The translations under genes and the position numbers were made by a program. Below, piece after piece: positions 21,907-29,767 of a DNA stretch of 64,000 nt. Source of the DNA: DATBLE01 sp963837265. GTDB lineage: Bacteria; Actinomycetota; Thermoleophilia; Gaiellales; Gaiellaceae. The notes beneath the pieces are model-generated. The model saw only the letters and a list, made by a program, of their open reading frames with translations, was not told where the DNA came from and ran no database searches. Positions within the stretch are counted from its first letter, which is position 1. Each line of letters begins with the position of its first letter. Location of the stretch: contig CAWIMQ010000003.1 in NCBI GenBank assembly GCA_963837265.1, positions 1 to 64,000 of the forward strand, given 5' to 3'.

Positions 21907-23196
21907 GTGGAGGAGGGCCGGGGCTTGTTGTCGCGGGAGGATGTGGTGGAGATCGTGGCGTTGCGCAGGCGGGGCTGGTCGGTGAGCGCGATCGCGCGCC
22001 ATACCGGTCGTGATCGCAAGACGATTCGGGCCTGGCTCGCCGCAGGCGAGCAGCGGCGGCGGCCGCGAGCGCCGAGCGTGCTCGAGCCCTACCGCGCCTA
22101 TCTCGAGCGGCGCCTCGGCGACGATCCGCACCTGGACGCGACGGTGTTGCTGCGCGAGCTGCGCCTGCTCGGCTTCGAGCGTTCCTACCAGACGTTGACG
22201 CGGGAGCTGCGCCGGCTTGAGCTGCGCCCGGAGTGCCCGGTTTGCAAGCGCGGCGGCCACCAGCTCACGATCGAGCTTCAGCATGAGCCGGGCGAGGAGC
22301 TGCAGCTCGACTGGCTGGAGCTCGCTGAGACGCCGTGGGGCGAGCCGGCGTACGTGCTCGTCGGGGCGCTCTCGCACTCCGGCCGAATCCGTGCGGTGAT
22401 CGGCGAGGGGATGGACTTCGCGCGGCTCGTGGGCGCACTGGATGGGGTGCTGCGCCGGCTCGGCGGCACGACGCGCTGCTGGCGGACGGATCGGATGGCG
22501 ACGATCGTCGAGCCGGGCAGCGGCAGGCTGCGCGCGGAGGCGGCCGAGCTGGCCAAGCACTACGGCGTCACCGTGAGCGTCTGCCCGCGCTACCGGCCGC
22601 AGCGCAAGGGGGTGGTCGAGGCGGCGATCCGCTACCTCGGCCGCTCCTGGTGGCGCACCGCCCGCGCCGCCGATCCGGCGGAGGCGCAGCGCTCGCTCGA
22701 CCGCTGGTGCCTCGAGGTCGCCGACCGGCGCCGCCGCGGCCCGCTCACCGTCGCCGAGAAAGCGGCGGCGGAGCCGCTTCTGCCGCTACCGGCGACCCCG
22801 TATCCGGCCGAGCTGTGCGTCGAGCGGGTCGTCGGCTCGAGCGCCCTGGTCGCGTTCGAGGGCAACCGCTACAGCGTCCCGCCCGCCCTGGCCGGCCAGA
22901 CGGTGACGGTCCGCGTCCGGGTCGGCGAGCCGGCCGTGCAGCTCGTCTCCGCCGCCGGTGTCCTGGTCGCGACCCATCGCCGAGCGCCCGCCGGCGCCGG
23001 CCAGCTCGTGCGTCTCCCCGTACACCAGGCCGCGTTGGAGCGGGCGGTGCTCGCCGCCTTCACGACCCAGCCGCGCTGCGCGCGCAAGCCGAACCGGCCA
23101 CCGAGCGCCGAGGCGCTCGCCCTCGCCGGCGCTACCGCGGTCGAGGTCGAGATCCCCTCGCTCGCCGACTACGCCGCCCTGGCCGCCGCCTCGTGA
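21907..23196 (+). CDS. istA: IS21-family transposase IstA
   Basis: An intact 429-residue DDE transposase. The N-terminus LSREDVVEIVALRRRGWSVSAIARHTG is the helix-turn-helix that binds the terminal repeats. The catalytic triad can be placed at Asp135 (ELQLDW), Asp195 (CWRTDRM) and Glu238 (RKGVVEA). The C-terminal beta-barrel contains FEGNRYSVPPALAGQTVTVRV, typical of IstA. The GTG at 21907 was chosen because it gives the full N-terminus; TTG codons 6-7 codons later are alternatives. Its TGA overlaps the GTG of istB by 2 bases, so the two are translationally coupled. It cuts and joins the element ends together with IstB. Confidence 0.92.
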   Translation: MEEGRGLLSREDVVEIVALRRRGWSVSAIARHTGRDRKTIRAWLAAGEQRRRPRAPSVLEPYRAYLERRLGDDPHLDATVLLRELRLLGFERSYQTLTRELRRLELRPECPVCKRGGHQLTIELQHEPGEELQLDWLELAETPWGEPAYVLVGALSHSGRIRAVIGEGMDFARLVGALDGVLRRLGGTTRCWRTDRMATIVEPGSGRLRAEAAELAKHYGVTVSVCPRYRPQRKGVVEAAIRYLGRSWWRTARAADPAEAQRSLDRWCLEVADRRRRGPLTVAEKAAAEPLLPLPATPYPAELCVERVVGSSALVAFEGNRYSVPPALAGQTVTVRVRVGEPAVQLVSAAGVLVATHRRAPAGAGQLVRLPVHQAALERAVLAAFTTQPRCARKPNRPPSAEALALAGATAVEVEIPSLADYAALAAAS

Positions 23197-23990
23197 AAGA
23201 GCAGAGCGTCTACCAGCAGCTGCGCTCGCATCTCGCCTACCTGCGCCTGAGCGCCGCCGCCGAGCAGCTCGCCGTGGCGTTGGAGGACGCGGACAAGCGC
23301 AAGCCCTCCTACACCCGCTTCCTGGAGCGGCTGCTGGCGGTCGAGGTCGAGGCGACCGAGCGCAGAGCGCTCGAGGGCAGGCTGCGCTTCGCCAGCTTCC
23401 CCACCCCCAAAACGCTCGCCGACATCGACTACGACGCCCAACCCGCGCTCGACCGCAAGCTCGTCGACGAGCTCGCCACCCTCCGCTTCGTCGAAGAGCA
23501 CGGCAACGTGCTGCTGATCGGGCCGCCCGGCGTCGGCAAGACGATGCTCGCCGTCGCCCTCGGCCGGCACGCCGCCGAGGCCGGTCACCGCGTCTACTAC
23601 ACCACCGCCGCCGACCTCGTCGCCAAGACCCAGCGCGCCGCGCTCGAGGGCCGCTGGCAAACGACGATGCGCTTCTGGAACGGGCCTGCCCTGCTGATCA
23701 TCGACGAGCTCGGCTACCTCCCCCTGCCGGCGGAGGCCGCGAGCCACCTCTTCCAGGTCGTCTCCCGCCGCTACGAGCACGGCTCGATCATCCTCGCCAC
23801 CAACCGCGGCATCGCCAACTGGGGCGAGATCTTCGACGACACCACCGTCGCCGCCGCCATCCTCGACCGGCTCCTCCACCACGGCACCGTACTCACGATC
23901 AACGGGCCCAGCTACCGGATGCGCCGCCACCACGACCGCGTCGAACAACCACGCGCCGGCCTCCAAGCCGCCGAACCGGCCAGGCACTGA
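23193..23990 (+). CDS. istB: IS21-family AAA+ helper ATPase IstB
   Basis: An intact 265-residue protein starting with GTG in the GTGA overlap with istA. Walker A is GPPGVGKT at residues 110-117 and Walker B is LLIIDELG with Asp171-Glu172. An ATNRGIANWGEIF sensor segment and the arginine-rich tail RMRRHHDRVEQ complete the DnaC-like AAA+ fold. IstB assembles on target DNA and activates IstA. The C-terminus ends in AEPARH. No break is needed anywhere in the gene. Confidence 0.93.
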   Translation: MKEQSVYQQLRSHLAYLRLSAAAEQLAVALEDADKRKPSYTRFLERLLAVEVEATERRALEGRLRFASFPTPKTLADIDYDAQPALDRKLVDELATLRFVEEHGNVLLIGPPGVGKTMLAVALGRHAAEAGHRVYYTTAADLVAKTQRAALEGRWQTTMRFWNGPALLIIDELGYLPLPAEAASHLFQVVSRRYEHGSIILATNRGIANWGEIFDDTTVAAAILDRLLHHGTVLTINGPSYRMRRHHDRVEQPRAGLQAAEPARH

Positions 23991-24153
23991 GTCGCGCCCG
24001 ACGCTCGCAGGGCGCGAGAACGCCTCTCAACGCGCCGAAGCCGAGCGGTCGGGGTCAGAAACAGCCGAATCGGCCCGATCGGAGCCGCCCTCCACCACCA
24101 CCAGCCGGTCACCCCCGGCCATGAGCGGCCCTCTCACAGCGCCCCTACCGGGG

Positions 24154-24174
24154 TGGGGAATTCCCGTGAGCACA
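24154..24174 (-). repeat. IS21-family right terminal inverted repeat
   Basis: Inverted partner of 21770-21790, 20 of 21 bases matching. It ends CA at 24174. Immediately inside lies a GC-rich dyad CCCCTACCGGGGTGGGG. Confidence 0.85.
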
Positions 24175-24362
24175 TCTGGGGAACTCTGGCGAGCCTTGAC
24201 ACTCCTTTCCGCCTGCCGAAGTTTGAGATCGGCACGTCGGGGGAAGGGCGCGCATACGGCGACGCTCGGATGTCTCCCCTCCGCACCGAGCAACCGAGGA
24301 TTCACCGTGCGTGTCGTCCGTACCGGCGCATAGACGACACACGAATAACAGGACGGTGAGAC

Positions 24363-25942
24363 ATGGGAAGCTGCCGCAAGCTGCCTCTACTGACGGTGAC
24401 GGTGCTCGTACTGTTCGGAGCCGCTGCCGCAGAGCCGGGCACCCAGCAGGGACGAGCCGAGACGGTCGTCCCGCAGCCAACCGAGCTGCGGGTCAAGGTC
24501 GAGAGCGGACGAGCCTCCGGCTCTCGTGGAAGGAAATCCACGACGCCGCCGGGTACACCACCTACCTCGACGGCAAGGCCTACCCCGCCGGCAAGGAGGC
24601 GGGCACGACGATAGTCACCTGGCGAACGTTCAAGGATCTTGCGTGCGGGACGAGGCATCGCCTCCAGGTCGACGCGTTCAACCGTGCCGGCAGGCACTCG
24701 GAGAGAGCGGGCGTGACCGCAACCACGAGGCCCTGCGAGGGCGAGCCTCCGCCGCCCTCCACCGAGCCTCCGCCGCCCTCGACCGAGCCTCCGCCACCGC
24801 CCTCCGACGGCGGTCCTCCTCCTCCGCCGGGGTCCAGCTCCGCGCTCTTCGTGTCCACGTCGGGCTCGGATGCGAACCCCTGCACCCAGTCGGCGCCGTG
24901 CGCGAGCTTCGACCGCGCCTATCACGCCGCGCGGCCGGGCGCGGTCGTCGAGGTTGCGGGCGGCTCGTATCCGAGCCAGAGGGTGACCCTGGACAGCTCG
25001 AAGGCATCGCCTGTGGTCGTCTTCCGGCCCGCATCGGGCGCGCAGGTGACGGTGAATCAGATCGTCGCCCAGGGCTCGTGGGTCGAGTTCAACAACATGA
25101 AGGTCGCGCAGGCCTGGTCCGTGGGCCTCAACACGAACACGGTCCCGCAGTCGTCGCAGTCACGCCACGTCACGTTCCGAAACGTGACGACGCCGATCTT
25201 CTTCGTCAACGGAGCCTCGAACGTGAGCGTGATCGGCGGCTCGGTGGGGCCGACCGTCAACAACGCGAGTCAGATCAGGAACTGCTACCTGTGCAACTAC
25301 TCGCCGCAGAACACCCTCGTCGACGGCGTCTACTTCCACGACTACACCCGCACCGATCCCGCGCAGCACATGGAGTGCCTGCACGTCTATCCGGCGCAGG
25401 GCTTGTCGATCCAGAACTCACGCTTCTTCAACTGCGCGATCATGGACCTCTTCTTCGCCAACTACGGAAGCGGCGGCAACCTGCGCGACATCACGCTCGT
25501 GAACAACATGTTCAACGCTCCGGGATCGCACGCCGGGGCCCTCTCGGGCGGCTACTATCCGGTGCTCTTCGCGCCGAACGGCGGATCGATCACGAACGTG
25601 AGCATCCTGTACAACTCGTTCAACGGGTCGTTCAACGCCAATCCCGACGGCTCCCTCGTCAACTGGGAGGCGATCGGGAACGCTTCGCTGGGCCAGGGAG
25701 GTGCGTTCTGCCTCCCCGGTGTCAGCTTCTCCCACAACGTCTTCAGCGGCGGGAAGTGCGGCTCCACCGACCGCCAGGCAAACCCCGGCTTCATCAGCGC
25801 GTCAAGCTTCAACCTCGACCTGGCCCCAGGGGCCGCCGCGATCGACGCCGGCGATCCAAGCCGCTACCCGGGCCGCGACATCCACGGAACCGCGCGCTAT
25901 CTCGGAAAGGGGCCCGACGCGGGTGCAGACGAGGCCGGATAA
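24363..25942 (+). CDS. Secreted FN3 plus beta-helix protein
   Basis: ATG 24363 follows GGACGGTGAG and opens a signal peptide (GSCRKLPLLTVTVLVLFGAAAAEP). One break near 24510 is needed; the rest is open to TAA at 25942. A fibronectin-III-like domain (SLRLSWKEIHDAAGYTTYL to ATTRPC) is followed by a linker of repeated Pro-Pro-Ser-Thr-Glu units. The parallel beta-helix domain begins FVSTSGSDANPCTQSAPC. It holds ASFDRAYHAARPGAVVEVAGGSYP, SVIGGSVGPTVNNASQI, FHDYTRTDP, HMECLHVYPAQ and NSRFFNCAIMD, and closes with DIHGTARYLGKGPDAGADE. This is the best-preserved member of three paralogues in the window. The strict FHDYTRTDP...HMECLH block suggests a catalytic or metal site. Lyase or epimerase action on the exopolysaccharide is inferred. 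Confidence 0.8.
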
Positions 25943-26013
25943 CGGGCCGCGTCCGCCGTGCGCGGTCGGCCATCTCGGCGGTCCGCCCGGAGCATGCAGA
26001 TCGAACTTGACCT

Positions 26014-27054
26014 GTGGTTGATTATCCACTCTGCTCACGTCGCAGCGATCGGTCACCAATAACCCTGTTGCGCACACTTACCAAGAACGTCATCAACGCT
26101 GACGACTTCGCCGCGGTCTTTCGACAGCTTCGACGCCGCCCTCGCTGGGTCGTAGCCCGCCTTCTCCCGGGAAAGCGCCGACGAATTCGTGACGCATGGG
26201 CACATGCCGCCGCCCCTCCAACACACTTCTGGGACGTTCCGGATGTCGTTTCGAGGACCAGACGCCTCGCGACCGGAAACGCAGCTGTCGATGTCGCTGA
26301 CTATCTCACGAAGACGTATCTCCACCGTACCGGATTGAGAGGCTTGTCGCTCGGCTGTGGATCCGGGAACAAGGAAGCCCGGTGGGCGGCGACTGGATGC
26401 TTCGCCACCCTGGCGTGCTACGACCAATCGCCGGCGCGCATCGAGCGCGCTCGCGAGCAGCACACTCACTCCGCTCTTCGGTTTGAGGTCGCCGACGCCT
26501 ATCAGCTGGACTTTGAGAGCGAGGGCTTCGACGTGATCATATTCGAAGATGCGCTCCACCACTTCGCCCCCGTGGAGACAATTCTCGGACATTGTGTGCG
26601 ATGGCTCGACAGGCGCGGCTACCTCTTCGTCAACGAATATACGGGCCCGCGGAAGTTCCAGTATTCAGATCGACAACTCGAGACTGCGAACGCGATTCTT
26701 GCCCTGTTGCCCGAGAACCTCCGCGTCAGCTACGAGCACGGGACAATCAAGCGACGGGTCAGACGGCCCAGCAGATTGCGAATGCGTCTCAAGGATCCGT
26801 CCGAGGCAGTCGAGTCGGATGCGATCATTCCCACCATTCACAACCTGTTCGATGTCGTGGAGGAACGAAAGCTTGGCGGGACACTCGTCAACTTGGTGCT
26901 CGATGACATCGCCCACCATTTCGGAAGCGAACGTGACTGGTTGCGTCTGATGTTCGCCGTGGAAGACGCGCTGATGTCTGTCGGCGAGATACAGAGCGAC
27001 CACACACTCATCGTCGCCCGCCGTCGTCTGCAGGGCCTCGTGGGTCGCGACTGA
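26014..27054 (+). CDS. Class I SAM-dependent methyltransferase
   Basis: An intact frame of up to 346 residues. Motif I is GLSLGCGSGNKEARWA, followed by LACYDQSPARIERAREQ, FEVADAYQLDFESEGFDVIIFEDALHHF (motifs II-III) and GYLFVNEYTGPRKFQYSD. The start is uncertain: GTG 26014 gives the longest protein, but TTG near 26068 (LRTLTKNVINADDF) also fits. Relatives occur among glycosyltransferases in polysaccharide loci, where they methylate sugars or lipid-linked glycans; the substrate is unknown here. Its composition is clearly less GC-rich than the neighbours and it shows no frame damage, so recent acquisition is plausible. It converges on the SGNH hydrolase with a 57-bp gap. Confidence 0.8.
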   Translation: MVDYPLCSRRSDRSPITLLRTLTKNVINADDFAAVFRQLRRRPRWVVARLLPGKRRRIRDAWAHAAAPPTHFWDVPDVVSRTRRLATGNAAVDVADYLTKTYLHRTGLRGLSLGCGSGNKEARWAATGCFATLACYDQSPARIERAREQHTHSALRFEVADAYQLDFESEGFDVIIFEDALHHFAPVETILGHCVRWLDRRGYLFVNEYTGPRKFQYSDRQLETANAILALLPENLRVSYEHGTIKRRVRRPSRLRMRLKDPSEAVESDAIIPTIHNLFDVVEERKLGGTLVNLVLDDIAHHFGSERDWLRLMFAVEDALMSVGEIQSDHTLIVARRRLQGLVGRD

Positions 27055-27111
27055 GCATCACGCGCCACTGGTCTCGGCGGCGTGTGATCGGCCCGGGCGG
27101 CCAAGTCTCGG

Positions 27112-27717
27112 TCAGCCGGGGAGTGACCGCTGGCCGACTCCGGCGCGCTCAGCCTGATTCTCTTCGCGGCTGACGCCGAGCGCGTCGAGGCAGGCTCGAG
27201 CGATCAGCCGGTGGCCTTCGTCGCCGGGATGGTTCATCCCGTTGACAATCAGCAGGCGCGAGTCGGTCCAGACGGACGGAACGTCGGCGAGAGGCTCGCC
27301 GGCTCCCGCAGAGCCGCGAGGTACTCGGGCGTCCGGCCGCTCAGGAGAGCGCTCCCAGTCCGGATGTGCGGGCGGCGGGGAACGAGCAACACGGACGTCG
27401 CACGCTGCCGGACTCCCCGGATGATGTGCTGGACGTTCTGCCGGTAGCGGCGCGGCTCGACGAGCACGCGGCGCCGCAGCCGAGACCGCCCGAGCGTCTG
27501 GTCGTTCATCCCATAGCTGATGACCACCAAGATCGGGGCGGGAGGCGTGCGCCAAAATAGGCGCACCATCGGCACCCGTCTCGCTCGTAGCGCCGCCCCG
27601 ACACAAGTACGTGGTGCTCGCCCCGAAGTGCGCAGCGAGGATGCCGACGAACGAACGGGCCGGCACGGTCGCCTCGTCTCCGCGGGCAATCGAGTCCCCG
27701 AGAACGAGCAATTCCAC
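27112..27717 (-). CDS. SGNH/GDSL-family hydrolase (frame broken)
   Basis: GTG 27717 opens VELLVLGDSIARGDEATVPA, with Gly-Asp-Ser as block I and Ser as nucleophile. Across a break it continues ILVVISYGMNDQTLG, where the GxND motif (G-M-N-D) is block III, then VLLVPRRPHIRTG. A final break leads to LLIVNGMNHPGDEGHRLIA, whose His in NHPGDEGH is the block V base. About 200 residues, typical for the family. A likely -10 TACACT lies just upstream. Members in polysaccharide loci are often sugar O-acetyl esterases, and that is the inferred role. Confidence 0.65.
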   Translation of the reverse strand: MELLVLGDSIARGDEATVPARSFVGILAAHFGASTTYLCRGGATSETGADGAPILAHASRPDLGGHQLWDERPDARAVSAAAPRARRAAPLPAERPAHHPGSPAACDVRVARSPPPAHPDWERSPERPDARVPRGSAGAGEPLADVPSVWTDSRLLIVNGMNHPGDEGHRLIARACLDALGVSREENQAERAGVGQRSLPG

Positions 27718-27793
27718 CGGCGGAGTGTACAAAGTGCCCGCCGGCCACCAGACGCGAGCCCGAGCGCCGGGTTCTCGCTCCCCGACCGCTCGC

Positions 27794-28318
27794 TCAGCGC
27801 GCGGGCCGGCCCTGGCCCGCCTCGGCCGCCACGGCGTCTGCCGTCGCCCGCGCACGTGCCGGGTTTCCGACGACTACCTCGCCCGGGCGACGTCCCGCGT
27901 GACGACCGCCCGGCGCCGACGAGGGCGCGAGGCGCCGATGCGGACGCCGCCGAGAACGACCGCACCGGAGCCGATCGACGCGCCTCGCTCGACCACCGTC
28001 TGGAGCAGCGCCCAGTCCTGCTCGGTCTGCAGCCCGCCGTCCTCGGTAGTCGCCCGGGGCACCTTGTCGTTGACGAACATCACGCCGTGGCCGACGAAGA
28101 CCTCGTCCTCGATCTCGACGCCGTCGCAGACGAACGTGTGGCTCTGGATCTTGCAGCGGGCGCCGATCGACGCTCCGCGCTGGATCTCGACGAAGGGGCC
28201 GACCCGCGTCTCGTCGCCGATCCGGCAGCCGTAGAGGTTCGTGAACGGGTGGACGATCACGCCCTCCCCGAACTCGACGTCGGTGATCAGCCGGTACGGG
28301 CGCGTCGTTGGCGGGCGC
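27794..28318 (-). CDS. WlbB/WbpD-like hexapeptide-repeat sugar N-acetyltransferase
   Basis: The protein reads YRLITDVEFGEGVIVHPFTNLYGC, RIGDETRVGPFVEIQRGASIGARCKIQSHTFVCDGVEIEDEVFVGHGVMFVND, then SIGSGAVVLGGVRIGA. After one break near 27920 it reads VTRDV and GEVVVGNPARARA. These are left-handed beta-helix hexapeptides, and VHPFxNLYGCxIG...VGHGVMFxND is the signature of WlbB/WbpD enzymes, which acetylate the 3-amino group of UDP-amino sugars. The start is unclear: there is no ATG/GTG between the DegT stop (28321) and GTG 28260, so a start codon may be corrupted. It follows the DegT aminotransferase that would supply its substrate. Confidence 0.75.
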   Translation of the reverse strand, partial: APANDAPVPADHRRRVRGGRDRPPVHEPLRLPDRRRDAGRPLRRDPARSVDRRPLQDPEPHVRLRRRRDRGRGLRRPRRDVRQRQGAPGDYRGRRAADRAGLGAAPDGGRARRVDRLRCGRSRRRPHRRLAPSSAPGGRHAGRRPGEVVVGNPARARATADAVAAEAGQGRPAR

Positions 28319-28320
28319 AG

Positions 28321-29455
28321 TCAGCCACCGTCGAAGTAGTCCCGACGGCCTCGGCGACGCGCTCGACCTGCTCCTCGCGTGATGCCCGGGAAGATCGGCA
28401 GCGAGAGTGCCTCGCCGGCGAGGCCTCCGTGACGGGGAATCGCCCGGCCGCGTAGCCGAGCCGGGCGTACGCCCGCGATCAGATGGACCGGCTCGGGTAG
28501 TGGCGGCCCGTGCCGATGCCCGCGCTCGCGAGATGCGCGGCCAGGGCGTCGCGGTCGGCGTGCGGACGACGAACAGGTGCCACACGGGCTCGCTCCCCGC
28601 CGGCACCGGCGGGAGGCGCGAGGTCGCCGACGCCGTCGAGCGCGCTCGCGTAGAAAGCGGCCGCGCCCGGCGCCGCTCCTCGTTCCAGCCGTCGAGCAGC
28701 GGGAGCTTGCGGAGAGCACGAGCGCCTGGATCGTGTCGAGCCGCGCCGTGTAGCCCTCGAATCGTGCCGGTACTTCTCGCGCTGGCCGTGCTCGCGGAGG
28801 GCACGCAGCCGCCGCGAGCCCGGCGTCGTCGGTCACGAGCGCGCCGGCGTCGCCGAACGCGCCGAGGTTCTTCCCCGGGTAGAAGCTGAACGCCGCCGGC
28901 GAGGCCGGACGAGCCCGCGCGAAGGCCCTCCGCGCTCGGCGCCGTGCGCCTGGCAGGCGTCCTCGACGATCGCGAGCCTCCGTGCGTCGGCGAGCTCGCG
29001 CGAGCGCCGCCATGTCGGCCATCTGGCCGTAGAGGTGCACCGGCATGCACGAAGCGCGTGCGCGCGCTGGCGGCCGCGGCCGCCGCGGCCGGGTCGAGGC
29101 AGTAGTCCGCTCGCTCGATGTCGACGAGGACGGGGCCGCCGCCGGCCTGGGTCGACCGCCTCGAGCGGTGGCGACGAACGTGATCGCGGGGACGATCACC
29201 TCGTCGCCCGGCTCGAGCCCCGGCCGCGAGGAGCGCGAGCCGGAGCGCGTCGAGCCCGCTCGCGACCCCGACGCAATCGGCCGCCCCGCAATACAGCGCG
29301 AACGCCTGCTCGAACGCGGCCACCTGGGGCCCGTTCGTGAAGGCCCCGGAGTCGACGAGCCTCGCCAGCTCGGCGAGAATCGCCTCCTTCAGCCCTGCAT
29401 GAGACGGCGCGAGGTCCAGAAACGGGACGTCGCTGCGCACGAGTCCGACGCTCAT
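28321..29455 (-). CDS. DegT/WlbC-like sugar aminotransferase (frame broken)
   Basis: ATG 29455 opens SVGLVRSDVPFLDLAPSHAGLKEAILAELARLVDSGAFTNGPQVAAFEQAFA and VGVASGLDALRLALLAAG, a clear DegT N-terminus. The rest is spread over three frames: VLVDIERADYCLDP, MPVHLYGQMADM, FSFYPGKNLGAFGDAGALVTDD (Lys of the PLP Schiff base in PGKN), ALSLPIFPG, and YFDGG before TGA at 28321. The PGKNLGAFGDAGA motif is typical of WlbC/WbpE-type enzymes making 3-amino sugars. At least eight breaks. It is adjacent to a WlbB-like acetyltransferase, and a Gfo/Idh oxidoreductase is nearby at 31320, so a 2,3-diacetamido-type or 3-acetamido sugar is the expected product. Confidence 0.7.
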
Positions 29456-29604
29456 CGGCCAACCTCTGGCCCGTGAGAGGGGCGGGCCCCAGGGGAACCG
29501 GGAGGTTCCCCGACGGAATCGGCCTCTGGAAGAAGGGGGCACGTGGGGGAAACTTGGCTCGCTCCACGGGAGCGAGCGGAAGGCGAGCGACGCTCATGCA
29601 GCCA

Positions 29605-29649
29605 CCTATAGCAGCACCCCCTTTTCCGAGGTACTCGCCGAAAGGCTAG
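29605..29649 (-). promoter_or_regulatory. Degenerate palindrome and possible promoter of the leftward aminotransferase
   Basis: Leftward, CTAGCCTTTCGGCGAG (29649-29634) matches 13 of 16 bases of the cassette palindrome. TATAGG (29610-29605) is a -10 candidate. The 20-bp box of the full cassettes is not present, so this is a weak relative. Confidence 0.3.
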
Positions 29650-29730
29650 GCCCCCTCGACGGCGGAACGGTCTTTCGAGCCGGGGCTGGAAACGAGGGCG
29701 CGCTGCTCGTACGTTGCTCTCCTGAGGGCG

Positions 29731-29759
29731 TTGGTGACACCGCGGGTCAGGCGTCTAGA
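29731..29759 (+). promoter_or_regulatory. Candidate sigma-70-type promoter of the sugar-phosphate transferase gene
   Basis: TTGGTG (29731-29736), 17 bp, TCTAGA (29754-29759), followed within 9 bp by ATG 29768. GGGAGGGG overlaps the start region, so the transcript leader would be very short. Confidence 0.4.
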
Positions 29760-29767
29760 GGGAGGGG

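Larger units (their letters stand above)
21770..24174. mobile_element. Complete IS21-family insertion sequence (2,405 bp)
   Basis: The element is bounded by 21-bp inverted repeats at 21770-21790 and 24154-24174 with one mismatch (TGTGCTCAYGGGAATTCCCC plus A). It begins TG and ends CA as IS21 elements do. It carries overlapping istA and istB genes, both intact, which is notable because most neighbours are frame-broken. No target duplication is obvious: flanks are CTCAGG and TCTGGG. It sits between the GT2 gene at 20763 and the beta-helix gene at 24363. Confidence 0.9.
29456..29767. other. Divergent intergenic region with two strong hairpins
   Basis: No gene is supported here. GGGGAACC/GGTTCCCC arms (29492-29499, 29504-29511) form an 8-bp stem with a 4-base loop. 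GCTCGCTCC/GGAGCGAGC (29557-29565, 29569-29577) form a 9-bp stem with a 3-base loop. Both lie between a -10-like TATAGG (29610-29605, reverse) and the leftward aminotransferase start at 29455, so they would sit in its 5' leader. Confidence 0.5.

Noticed and set aside
24121..24153. The CCCCTACCGGGG dyad near the right IS end as another copy of the 22-bp iterons
   Set aside because: Only the CCTACCGGGG core is shared, there is a single copy, and it lies within the element end.
21764..24180. Target-site duplication of the IS21 element
   Set aside because: CTCAGG on the left and TCTGGG on the right do not match.
24196..24224. A TTGACA promoter before the third beta-helix gene
   Set aside because: TTGACA is present at 24196-24201, but no acceptable -10 lies 16-18 bp further.
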